Positions 12,856 to 22,279 of a stretch of DNA of 64,000 bases are shown here, piece by piece. The notes beneath the pieces are model-generated. The model saw only the letters and a list, made by a program, of their open reading frames with translations, did not search any database and was not told where the DNA came from. Made by a program: the position numbers and the translations under genes. Positions within the stretch are counted from its first letter, which is position 1, and every line of letters starts with the position of its first letter. This stretch comes from Amyelois transitella (taxonomy: Eukaryota > Arthropoda > Insecta > Lepidoptera > Pyralidae), in contig NC_083519.1 in assembly GCF_032362555.1 (NCBI RefSeq), positions 7,271,501 through 7,335,500 on the forward strand, written 5' to 3'.

Positions 12856-12946
12856 AGTGAAAATGATATAATATATCATTTTCATTACTGTTACTGTTAA
12901 ATGTTAAAATTACTGTTAATTAAAGGAAACATATTATGTTTCCTTT
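12856..12946. repeat. Pair of short AT-rich palindromes
   Basis: GTGAAAATGATAT is mirrored by ATATCATTTTCAT around 12.85-12.89 kb. AAAGGAAACATA is mirrored by TATGTTTCCTTT at 12922-12946. Confidence 0.5.
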
Positions 12947-13999
12947 CGGCAGTTTCGGGAAATCCTCTCTTTGACCACATTTGACATTCAACATAAAACA
13001 TTCAGTCAGTGCCTGTTTTGTATATTTAGATAAAGTAAATATAAAAAAACAGTTATAGGTATATCTGAATATTTTTTTTCATAATTACCTAATTATATTA
13101 AGTATCGAAGTTCAAACACAGAGAGGTTATCCTATATTCCCATAGCCGGATACTAAAAAAGGCGTATTTCCGCGAAACAAATGACTGATATAGCATGTTA
13201 TTAGCCACCATTCAATATCACTTAACTGTTGGGAAACCTGGTTAATTAAGCTAATATCAATCAGGAGCTGGCACTGAATGCCTGATGTCTTAATTGGTGT
13301 AATGAGACGTTTGTCTTAATCAGGAACAAATATATTGTTAGCACACAAGTCATTTTGCTGGACAAATTAAAAATTTTCCGACGTCAAACAAAAATAAATA
13401 ACCAAAAAATTGTTTTCATATTTTTGGTGTAGCTTTAGCAACATTTTGTTTTTTATGTACCTTTTTTTTAAAATTCTTAACCTCCACGTCTTCCTGTTAT
13501 ATAAACACTTGCCGTGTGGTTACTTTCGAATAAGTTATTTTTTCGCGTGGATGTCGTAAAAGACAACGAGTAAACTAAGCAATTACATCTAGAGCAATAA
13601 ATTTTTATCCAAGCTGGGTAGGATTTCTGTTATCAGACCTACGTATATCAAACAAGAGTAGTTTCCTGTAATTTCCCGCGATTTATCGGGAAAAATGCTA
13701 AGAGGATAATTGTTATCACACAAAGTTTTGTATAGTCTGACAACTTTCAAGACTTCTTCCATGATAATTCTATGCAATCTTGTTTTGCTAATCGGATTTC
13801 TTCTCATAACTTTAAAAATTCTTAATAGTAAGGTTTGCATCATGAATATGATTGGGCTAACCCGGATATCTAATTAAACGACAAATACTTTACCACGGCG
13901 CCACAAATACCCACGATTCAGACAACTATGTAAAAATCTTACAATCTTATCTTACTGACCGTAAAATGTCCTAAATTTGGAGATGTTAGGAGTACCCGT

Positions 14000-14140
14000 A
14001 ATAGTCGACTATCCATAAGAAGAGTGTTTAATGAGTGTATAGGAAAGAGGTCTGTAAGGATCGTAGCAAGTGGAAATCCGTAGTCTCTGCCTAATCCAAT
14101 GGGAAATAAGTGTGATGGTATGTATGTGTGATACAATACA
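14000..14140 (+). repeat. LINE-tail fragment
   Basis: GAAAGAGGTCTGTAAGGATC, AGCAAGTGGAAATCCGTAG and TCTCTGCCTAATCC end in GTGTGATGGTATGTATG. This is the degenerate 3' end of the RTE-like family. Confidence 0.6.
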
Positions 14141-14479
14141 ATATTGGATAGCAAAGGAAACTAAAGGTGAAATCATAAGTAAGGTAGGTATGATATCGTT
14201 ACTATACTATCCTTATACATAACAAACAACACAAAAACGCTTCCGTTTCTTGACAGTGGGAATTGTGCCTTCAGCATAGTTGTACCCGCTATACGTAGTA
14301 CTATTGTATTACTATGATCCATCTAAGTAATTAATATTATCGCGGTGCTATCGTGCATTGCTAAACGGACATTAACATAAATTAATTTTACCATCGGATT
14401 GCCATTTCCTAATAAAAATACTGGACTTACAAGACTATTTACTCGTATATTTAGTTTTTAGTATTTTAAAGCCAATGCA

Positions 14480-14742
14480 TACATACATATCATCACGTCT
14501 ATATCCCTTACGGGGTAGACAGAGCCAACAGTCTTGAAAAGACTGAAAGGCCTCGTTCAGCTATTTAGCTTAATGATAGAATTGAGATTCAAATAGTGAC
14601 AGGTTGCTAGCCTGTCGCCTAAAAAAGAATCCCGAGTTTGTAAGCCTATCCCTTAGTCGCCTTTTACGACATCCATGGGAAAGAGATGGAGTGGTCCTAT
14701 TCTTTTTTGTATTGATGCCGGGAACTACACGGCACTGCAATT
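14480..14742 (-). repeat. Near full-length copy of the 265-bp dispersed repeat
   Basis: Read on the - strand it starts TGCCGTGTAGTTCCCGGCAT, passes through GGACCACTCCATCTCTTTCC and GCTAGCAACCTGTCACTAT, and ends at GGGATATAGACGTGATGATA plus TGTATGTATG. Together with 48.35-48.62 kb it defines the unit. Confidence 0.8.
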
Positions 14743-14764
14743 TTTGCAATGACGTGGCATCATT

Positions 14765-14975
14765 GGAGGTGATAGGCCAAGACAACGTATAGGTTGATCA
14801 AATCGACGTCCTGGCAAGAGGTCAAGAGTACCAAGAAAAAACCAACGAGCTTGCATTAAGAGAGTTATGAATGTGGATGAAGCGAAAGCAGTATGTAGGG
14901 ATCGTGGCAAATGGAAGGATGTAGTCTGTGCCTTCACCTCCGGGACTGAGGCGTGATATTAAAGTATGTAAGTAG
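14765..14975 (+). repeat. LINE 3'-tail copy
   Basis: Family landmarks in order are GGTCAAGAGTACCAAG, GAGAGTTATGAATGTGGATG, AGGGATCGTGGCAAATGGAA and TGAGGCGTGATATTAAAGTA. It abuts the 265-bp repeat copy on the left. Confidence 0.65.
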
Positions 14976-15299
14976 CATCATGAATTCGTATTCTCAATCT
15001 CATGCTACATTGTCTTTATGCTAGATACAACGTGCGATCTTAACAACCTTCGTCGTAAAGCAAACACCTTTCCCAAAGACAGACACCGTTAATAATTAAC
15101 TACTAACTGAGCCGTCAGGTGATACGGTTCACCCTATGCATAGCAATCGGGATAATATTTTTCTTATTCTATCCTCTATGTTGGTTCTATTCAATGGGAT
15201 GCAAATAAGTTTATCTGGAATTTATTTACGTCTCTATCTATTTATTTATTCGCGTCTTACAAAAAATCCCGTGAATTGCCTTTCCCGCGAGAATTAGAC

Positions 15300-15465
15300 A
15301 GGAGCCCGGGGTGCGTTTTTGACTTCTAACCTGGTTTAGTTAAGTCATGTTTTGACAAGCTCCAGATCAATGTGGTTATTCTCTTAGTCGCCTTTTACGA
15401 AATCTATAGGACAGAGATTGCGTGGTCCTATTCTATTGAAGTGTTGGAAACTACACGGCACATAT
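15300..15465. repeat. Mixed repeat fragments
   Basis: GGAGCCCGGGGTGCG belongs to the CCTCCTGG family. CTCTTAGTCGCCTTTTACGA and GTGGTCCTATTCTATTG belong to the 5' part of the 265-bp family on the - strand. Confidence 0.5.
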
Positions 15466-16249
15466 TCTATCCAATATTATCCCTAGATCTTTTAAATAAG
15501 CATAATTAACATGCCAAACACAAGGGCTCTCCATTTGCCGTAGGTATGCATGTAAACAACTCGAGAATCTAGAATATACACGTAGCATGTGAAAAACACT
15601 CTCAGCAACACTTTACTTCAGCAAAAGCGAAAAGCACTTGCCTTTCTGAATTGATAGGTACTTCAATTTAATTCCTGTATTTAATACACAGAGAAAATAC
15701 ATTTCTTTTATGTTCCTCACGATACTTATGTTTTGAAAAGAATATCTGAACCAATATTTGGCATAAATAGCGAGTTTTAATTTAAAAACAAACCTTATCA
15801 AGAAATTTCTTATCTGAAAGTCATTTCGATTGGTAAGCAATCTGTCTCTATATGAATCTCAATTCAAATGTCTTCATATACAATCCATTACAAGGATGTC
15901 TTCATAGCCTTAGTTGTAAGTTTATGTTTACATGAATTTGCATTGCCCGTGACGGTCGGCCGACACTTTTTTATGTCATTCATTGTAAGGAGAAGCCATC
16001 TTACGACGCCATGCATTAGGGTGATTACACACTGATAGTGATGAGTTTGATATGCCACTAGAGATATTATGCCAACCTAGTAAAATGAAAAACTCCATTA
16101 ATTACCTTGTTTTTTTATAATATATTATAATAATTAGGTAGGTACAAAATACTGCAAAAATACAATTAAAGTAACTTGCAAATTATCCAATGTAAAACTC
16201 GTTGACAAAATGCGTTTACAAATTACTTGTTGTTACTAGATATAAAATC

Positions 16250-16370
16250 ATACATCATACATACATACATACATATAATCACGTCTGCATCCCTTGCGGG
16301 GTAGACGGAGCCAACAGTCTTTAAAATACTGATAGACCTCGTTTAGCTGTTTGGCTTCATGATATAATTT
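16250..16370 (-). repeat. 265-bp family 3' fragment
   Basis: ACATACATACATACATATAA, CACGTCTGCATCCCTTGCGG and GGAGCCAACAGTCTTTAAAA are the reverse-complement tail of the repeat. Confidence 0.7.
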
Positions 16371-16455
16371 TAATTATTTTTGAATTACGACTTTTTATAT
16401 CACTTCAAAATTTATAAATATATTTTAAGTGTCTTGTAATTAGTGAACACACTCC

Positions 16456-16581
16456 TTTGCAAAGCACCAATTACAAAGTGTGATAATGATTTATCTGCGT
16501 TGGTTCAACCACATAAGTAATATGATGGGTGGAGACGCACCAGTTCAGATCCAGTCGCCGCCATGGGAGGGAGGCTATTCT
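16456..16581 (+). CDS. Exon-like segment of unidentified gene
   Basis: One frame is open and reads with protein-like composition, including YLRWFNHIS, MMGGDAPVQIQ and SPPWEGGYS, then meets a consensus donor (TCT|GTAAGT). RWFNHI-type strings occur in GST-C-like domains of elongation-factor and tRNA-synthetase-associated proteins, but I cannot identify this one. The upstream border is uncertain, with an acceptor possible at GCAAAG or TACAAAG. No partner exon was found on either side, so it may be a relic or a chance frame. Confidence 0.25.
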
Positions 16582-16904
16582 GTAAGTAGACTACCACCTT
16601 AATCCTACTCTCCAGTGCCATATTATGATTTGTAAGGTAGTTTTTGAACTTGAAAGAAGTTCCGAATTTAAAACAGCATTTAGTTTTTAAACTTGTTCCA
16701 ATAAGTCGAGAAACAAAAGACATCGTCAAGTTTTTTACATATTCAGACATTCTAAATATAATTTGTTTTTTAAAAATAATTTAAGTACTAAATAATGCTA
16801 CTAAATAATTAAAACATTGATAACAAGCACGTCTACTTATTTTTTGCTAAACTTAATTTATACGAAAATACGTTTTCTCTTTGCAATATTTTGTGTTATG
16901 TACA

Positions 16905-17035
16905 GACATATACGTATAATCACGTCTTTTTTATTTACGGGATAGATAGAGCCAACAGTCTCCCAAAGACTGAAATGCCACATTCAGCTGTTGGCTCTAT
17001 CTACCCCTCAAGGGATTGATGAGATGTATGTTTAT
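16905..17035. repeat. Fold-back of two 265-bp family 3' ends
   Basis: The - strand tail (CACGTCTTTTTTATTTACGG, GAGCCAACAGTCTCCCAAAG) is followed directly by a + strand tail (GCTGTTGGCTCTATCTACCC, CAAGGGATTGATGAG). Two short pieces therefore face each other as a hairpin. Confidence 0.6.
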
Positions 17036-17159
17036 GTGGTCAACAGTCCAACTAAGCAAACTTTGCTGATGATGACTAATGAGCTATCATGATTCACTGT
17101 CCAAAATTAATTATTTTTTTTTTAGTTACTATTTATTTATTTATAGTATTTTCTTTTAG

Positions 17160-17285
17160 TTACATACATACATATAATCACGTCTACATCCTTTGCTTAG
17201 GCTACATCTTTGGGTAGACAGAGCCAACAGTTTTGAAAAGCCTGATTGGTCACGTTCAGCTTAATGACTCATTATTTGGCTTTAA
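17160..17285 (-). repeat. 265-bp family 3' fragment
   Basis: ACATACATACATATAATCAC, GGGTAGACAGAGCCAACAG and GTCACGTTCAGCTTAATGA follow in reverse family order. Confidence 0.65.
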
Positions 17286-18613
17286 AACACCTTTACTTAC
17301 GTTGCTTTTATTTATTCATTAGGTAGGTATCCACTGTGTCAATCTGTAAGATTTGACCCGAATATTCAGTAAATTGAGCTGCCCATTAAAGAGCAGCACA
17401 AAAATTTGTTAACCTACAGTTTACCTTAAAACAAAAACTTTTTAAAAGTAATTAATGGTATTAGCTTAATCGCAAGCTGTTTCAACATTTCATTGACATT
17501 TATAACTTACCTATTGTATTATTTAATACATATTACTTTCGTGTGCCTTTCTTATGGTCAGCTTAACAATATGTACCTACTGGTTAAATCAAACAAACAA
17601 ATTGTTTTATGAAATATTAACTAAACTATACAGTATTTTTTTTAATAATTATAAATAGTCAAATCCAACCGGAAAAAATCAGTTTTCGTTATGACCCGGG
17701 GACCGAACCTGGAATCTGCGGGTGAGGCATGTACAAAACCTAGAAAGCTTCAAAATTTTCATACACCTTTTGATAATTTACATTAAGAATATTTTTCAAA
17801 AAAAATTATGACATATAGGTACCTACCAATATGATTTCTTTCCTACGGATAAATATACCGAAATCCCTTTTTAAATGAAAGTAAAAATACATTGTATAAA
17901 AATTTGACGATTCTTATTGCTGAGAAAAATTGCGGTATACTATTACGGTCGATTGTTTTGGCTGCATTAAGAAATTAATTATTTTACTATTAATTCACCT
18001 CTAACAACATTATTACAATGAAAGTTCCATAAAATACCTGAAAGTTCCCGTAAAGGATAAAAATCCATTCATACTTCTTGTGCATTTCTTATTTTTTTTT
18101 TTCATACATAAAAAACTCAATTGAAAAACCCGGAAATAATTAATGACTCTTAAACAAATCACTGGAAACATTATATAAAACAAAACAACCTACTTTTAAT
18201 GACAACGGATTCTTATAATGCAATTGGTGCGAAAAAATACTGATTGGGTCGCAATTACGATAACAATGGATAGTAAAAAAAACTACTATCCGTATAAGTG
18301 CAGTAGATTACAGTGTACTAAACCTGTTGTTCAGTAAATTTGACGTCACCGAGTTCATTTATTTTTATATCTTTCCAGATAAGATTTTGGAATTAATAAA
18401 ATTTATATTTTACACGTATTTACGAAGATTGGGTATTCCTTTTAATTTTAGATTCAGAAGTTAGTTATGGTTACACATTACGAATGTTCGTGATAGAACA
18501 AGAAATAAATTTTGATAAATTTGTTGACTTCTTGTGTAATTTGAATAAAAATAAATATTACAAAATAGTTGAGGATTGATGCTATTTTACTACGCTTTTA
18601 TTAGCTTGGGTTG

Positions 18614-18621
18614 TATGTATG

Positions 18622-18652
<31 letters not shown>
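18614..18652 (+). repeat. (TATG)n microsatellite, left arm
   Basis: About nine uninterrupted TATG units end in GTAACGG. The mirror tract in the right arm has the same number of units, notable because such tracts normally drift quickly. Confidence 0.9.
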
Positions 18653-19577
18653 CGGAATCTTTGAGCTTAATTTTCACTGATTTCTAAACGTCTGATCAAC
18701 TTGGAACTTTGCACACGTATCAAGGACCGATGACAATGCAATATTTTGATAAGAGTTTCTCATTATCCTTATTAAAACTGCCAGGATTAATAAATTCATT
18801 TTTAGATCCTTCGTATGAGAGTAAGAGAGACAGAGATAGCACCAGTGCCAGTAATCTCCATACAAGAAACCAAGAAGTTCTGACGTATAATGAGTCAAAA
18901 AGAGATGTAATATATTTCCATATAATGTTACTATTAACCTGAGGCTTCTTTATTTCATCGCATTGCTCAATTTAGAATTACCATTAGAAACCATAGTAGA
19001 ATTAGTAGAATATTTTAAAACAATAAAAAATATATAAGTAATAAAACAAAAGTAATAAATGAAAATTGAACAACAAAATTTACAAAAATACAAGAATAAA
19101 GTTACTACCTACAGAACTTTGCGATATTTAATACGTATTTAACATATTAATGCAATTCTTGAATTAACATTAGGTATCTTTTGCCTATTTATAATAGCAA
19201 CACTCGTTTGGAAAATGAGTGACAGTTTTTTATGTCAAATAAGTTTTGCAGTAAGTTTTGATTGAATTCGATTCGAACACCTGTAAACTTTCTTTCTGTT
19301 GTTTTTTACCGGTGCCTGTGTATTTACCTATTTGCACTTTGTTTTGTGCTGTTAACTTGTCGTTATTTGGAGTTTGGAATCTTCCGTTGAGTCGAGCTTT
19401 GTTCTTCCGGATATTCGTGTGATTTTATCATCTGAGATTGGACTCTGACTGTGTTTACTGTGTTGTGCAGATATTTTGAGATAGGACTCCTGTAAAAAGT
19501 ACCTTATTATTTGAGGTAGGAGTCCCAAGTTTGTGTTTGTTTTTGTGAAAGACAGATTTTACAACAAAAGTGCCACG

Positions 19578-19626
19578 ATGTCTTCAGATAAACTTTGTTG
19601 CGTTCCTGGTTGTAAAGGCAGTGGAG
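19578..19626 (+). CDS. THAP-like first coding exon in left arm
   Basis: A 49-base exon begins with ATG after a plausible leader, encodes MSSDKLCCVPGCKGSGG (last Gly by readthrough) and ends at a strong donor (GGAG|GTATGT). The CCVPGCK start is characteristic of the first Cys pair of THAP zinc fingers, found in host DNA-binding proteins and in P-element/THAP9-like transposases. The rest of the THAP domain (WxxH, FP motif) would be in a next exon that does not exist before the palindrome centre. It is therefore an orphan first exon. Confidence 0.45.
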
Positions 19627-19794
19627 GTATGTTTGAAATATTTTTGTTCCTGTATCAATCTGCCTCTTACTCTTGTGGTTTGATTCCTGGCAAGGCCACA
19701 ATCGAAAATTATTACGTTTGCTGGATAGTCAAAAATATTATTAACAGTGATTTATCACTATAAAATTCTTTTCAACTGGGTTTAACAATCATCA

Positions 19795-19945
19795 TACATA
19801 CATATAATCACGTCTATATCCCTTGCGGGGTAGACAGAGCCAACAGTCTTGTAAAGACTGATAGGCCACATTCAGCTATTTGGCTTTAAGATAGAATTGA
19901 GATTCAAATAGTGACAGGTTGCAAGCCCATCGCCTTAAAAAGAAT
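19795..19945 (-). repeat. 265-bp family 3' fragment inside left arm
   Basis: ATACATATAATCACGTCTAT, CCCTTGCGGGGTAGACAGAG and GACAGGTTGCAAGCCCATCG follow in reverse family order. The identical mirror lies at about 20874-21024. Confidence 0.8.
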
Positions 19946-20372
19946 CATGATGATGAGAATATTATGAGATTTAATCCAATCAGGCCACATATAACTTTAA
20001 GAAAGTTAGTTGTGAAAACCTCCGGCGATGGGCGCATGGTTGCGAAAGTCTTTTCTAGTAAGATAGTTATACCAGAAGTGTTAACTTCCAAAAAATAATT
20101 GTATAAAAAAACTAAAAAACTACCCGTTTTATTGCAAATCGAACTAAAAAATAGAAAATAAATAATAGTTTAAAAAAAACTAAAAAACTACGCTTTTATT
20201 GCTAATCAAACTAAAAAATAGAAAATAAAAATTAATGACAAAGGAATTCAGTAGTAGCAAGTCGAACAATCAGTTATAGTCAGTTGTAGTAGTAATTACC
20301 TCGGATTAAAATTATAACAAAATTAAATTTATAAACAAAACAATTTAAATCAGAGTAAAAAGCGTGGGGTGC

Positions 20373-20446
20373 CTGATGTAGTAAATATTAAAATCATTCT
20401 ATTAGCATATATTTATGACAAGAGAGTTATGAAAATGAAGTAAAAT
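20373..20446. other. 74-bp spacer (loop) of the giant palindrome
   Basis: This is AT-rich unique sequence between the two arms, from CTGATGTAGTAAATATT to GAAAATGAAGTAAAAT. It has no coding content. Confidence 0.9.
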
Positions 20447-20873
20447 GCACCCCACGCTTTTTACTCTGATTTAAATTGTTTTGTTTATAAATTTAATTTT
20501 GTTATAATTTTAATCCGAGGTAATTACTACTACAACTGACTATAACTGATTGTTCGACTTGCTACTACTGAATTCCTTTGTCATTAATTTTTATTTTCTA
20601 TTTTTTAGTTTGATTAGCAATAAAAGCGTAGTTTTTTAGTTTTTTTTAAACTATTATTTATTTTCTATTTTTTAGTTCGATTTGCAATAAAACGGGTAGT
20701 TTTTTAGTTTTTTTATACAATTATTTTTTGGAAGTTAACACTTCTGGTATAACTATCTTACTAGAAAAGACTTTCGCAACCATGCGCCCATCGCCGGAGG
20801 TTTTCACAACTAACTTTCTTAAAGTTATATGTGGCCTGATTGGATTAAATCTCATAATATTCTCATCATCATG

Positions 20874-21024
20874 ATTCTTTTTAAGGCGATGGGCTTGCAA
20901 CCTGTCACTATTTGAATCTCAATTCTATCTTAAAGCCAAATAGCTGAATGTGGCCTATCAGTCTTTACAAGACTGTTGGCTCTGTCTACCCCGCAAGGGA
21001 TATAGACGTGATTATATGTATGTA
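20874..21024 (+). repeat. 265-bp family 3' fragment inside right arm
   Basis: Mirror of 19795-19945. The insertion therefore predates the event that made the palindrome. Confidence 0.8.
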
Positions 21025-21192
21025 TGATGATTGTTAAACCCAGTTGAAAAGAATTTTATAGTGATAAATCACTGTTAATAATATTTTTGACTATCCAGCA
21101 AACGTAATAATTTTCGATTGTGGCCTTGCCAGGAATCAAACCACAAGAGTAAGAGGCAGATTGATACAGGAACAAAAATATTTCAAACATAC

Positions 21193-21241
21193 CTCCACTG
21201 CCTTTACAACCAGGAACGCAACAAAGTTTATCTGAAGACAT
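21193..21241 (-). CDS. THAP-like first coding exon in right arm (mirror copy)
   Basis: This is the same 49-base exon on the opposite strand, so the two copies point toward each other and toward the 74-bp loop. It is identical to the left copy, including the donor site. Confidence 0.45.
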
Positions 21242-22166
21242 CGTGGCACTTTTGTTGTAAAATCTGTCTTTCACAAAAACAAACACAAACTTGGGACTCC
21301 TACCTCAAATAATAAGGTACTTTTTACAGGAGTCCTATCTCAAAATATCTGCACAACACAGTAAACACAGTCAGAGTCCAATCTCAGATGATAAAATCAC
21401 ACGAATATCCGGAAGAACAAAGCTCGACTCAACGGAAGATTCCAAACTCCAAATAACGACAAGTTAACAGCACAAAACAAAGTGCAAATAGGTAAATACA
21501 CAGGCACCGGTAAAAAACAACAGAAAGAAAGTTTACAGGTGTTCGAATCGAATTCAATCAAAACTTACTGCAAAACTTATTTGACATAAAAAACTGTCAC
21601 TCATTTTCCAAACGAGTGTTGCTATTATAAATAGGCAAAAGATACCTAATGTTAATTCAAGAATTGCATTAATATGTTAAATACGTATTAAATATCGCAA
21701 AGTTCTGTAGGTAGTAACTTTATTCTTGTATTTTTGTAAATTTTGTTGTTCAATTTTCATTTATTACTTTTGTTTTATTACTTATATATTTTTTATTGTT
21801 TTAAAATATTCTACTAATTCTACTATGGTTTCTAATGGTAATTCTAAATTGAGCAATGCGATGAAATAAAGAAGCCTCAGGTTAATAGTAACATTATATG
21901 GAAATATATTACATCTCTTTTTGACTCATTATACGTCAGAACTTCTTGGTTTCTTGTATGGAGATTACTGGCACTGGTGCTATCTCTGTCTCTCTTACTC
22001 TCATACGAAGGATCTAAAAATGAATTTATTAATCCTGGCAGTTTTAATAAGGATAATGAGAAACTCTTATCAAAATATTGCATTGTCATCGGTCCTTGAT
22101 ACGTGTGCAAAGTTCCAAGTTGATCAGACGTTTAGAAATCAGTGAAAATTAAGCTCAAAGATTCCG

Positions 22167-22167
<1 letters not shown>

Positions 22168-22197
<30 letters not shown>

Positions 22198-22205
22198 CAT
22201 ACATA
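22168..22205 (-). repeat. (CATA)n microsatellite, right arm
   Basis: Mirror of the left-arm tract, with equal length in the palindrome coordinate frame. Confidence 0.9.
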
Positions 22206-22279
22206 CAACCCAAGCTAATAAAAGCGTAGTAAAAAAGAGGGAGAAATGAGAGATGTGAAATATCTCAATAGGAACTCAC

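Larger units (their letters stand above)
12287..18584. other. Gene-poor repeat region between gene B and the palindrome
   Basis: I see no supportable complete gene in these 6.3 kb. Contents are short palindromes near 12.85 and 12.93 kb, LINE-tail fragments, copies of the 265-bp repeat on both strands, an exon-like segment at 16.45-16.58 kb, and AT-rich sequence. The missing 3' exons of COG1 would be expected here on the - strand if the gene were intact, and I could not find them. Confidence 0.5.
18585..20372 (+). repeat. Left arm (1788 bp) of a giant near-perfect palindrome
   Basis: This arm is the reverse complement of 20447-22234. Every segment I compared was identical, and paired positions always sum to 40819, so there is no net indel anywhere. 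It contains, from the outside in: a (TATG)n microsatellite, AT-rich sequence, a 5'-leader-like stretch, a short THAP-like first exon with donor site, one 3' fragment of the 265-bp repeat, and AT-rich sequence ending at AGCGTGGGGTGC. Flanks outside the two arms differ, and no target-site duplication is visible. Confidence 0.95.
20447..22234 (-). repeat. Right arm (1788 bp) of the giant palindrome
   Basis: This is the mirror of 18585-20372. Its outer end stops at GCGTAGTAAAA, 45 bases from the splice donor of the last visible COG1 exon. Confidence 0.95.

Noticed and set aside
13589-13843. 84-residue open frame on the - strand
   Set aside because: It has no recognisable motif or supporting splice context. 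It sits in AT-rich repeat-laden DNA where frames of this length occur by chance.
17685-17730. Possible tRNA B-box (GACCGAACCTGG in reverse)
   Set aside because: There is no cloverleaf, acceptor stem or A-box in the right place. It is more likely part of a decayed repeat.
18614-22205. CRISPR-like array from regularly repeated TATG tracts
   Set aside because: These are simple microsatellites without spacers, in a eukaryotic genome.
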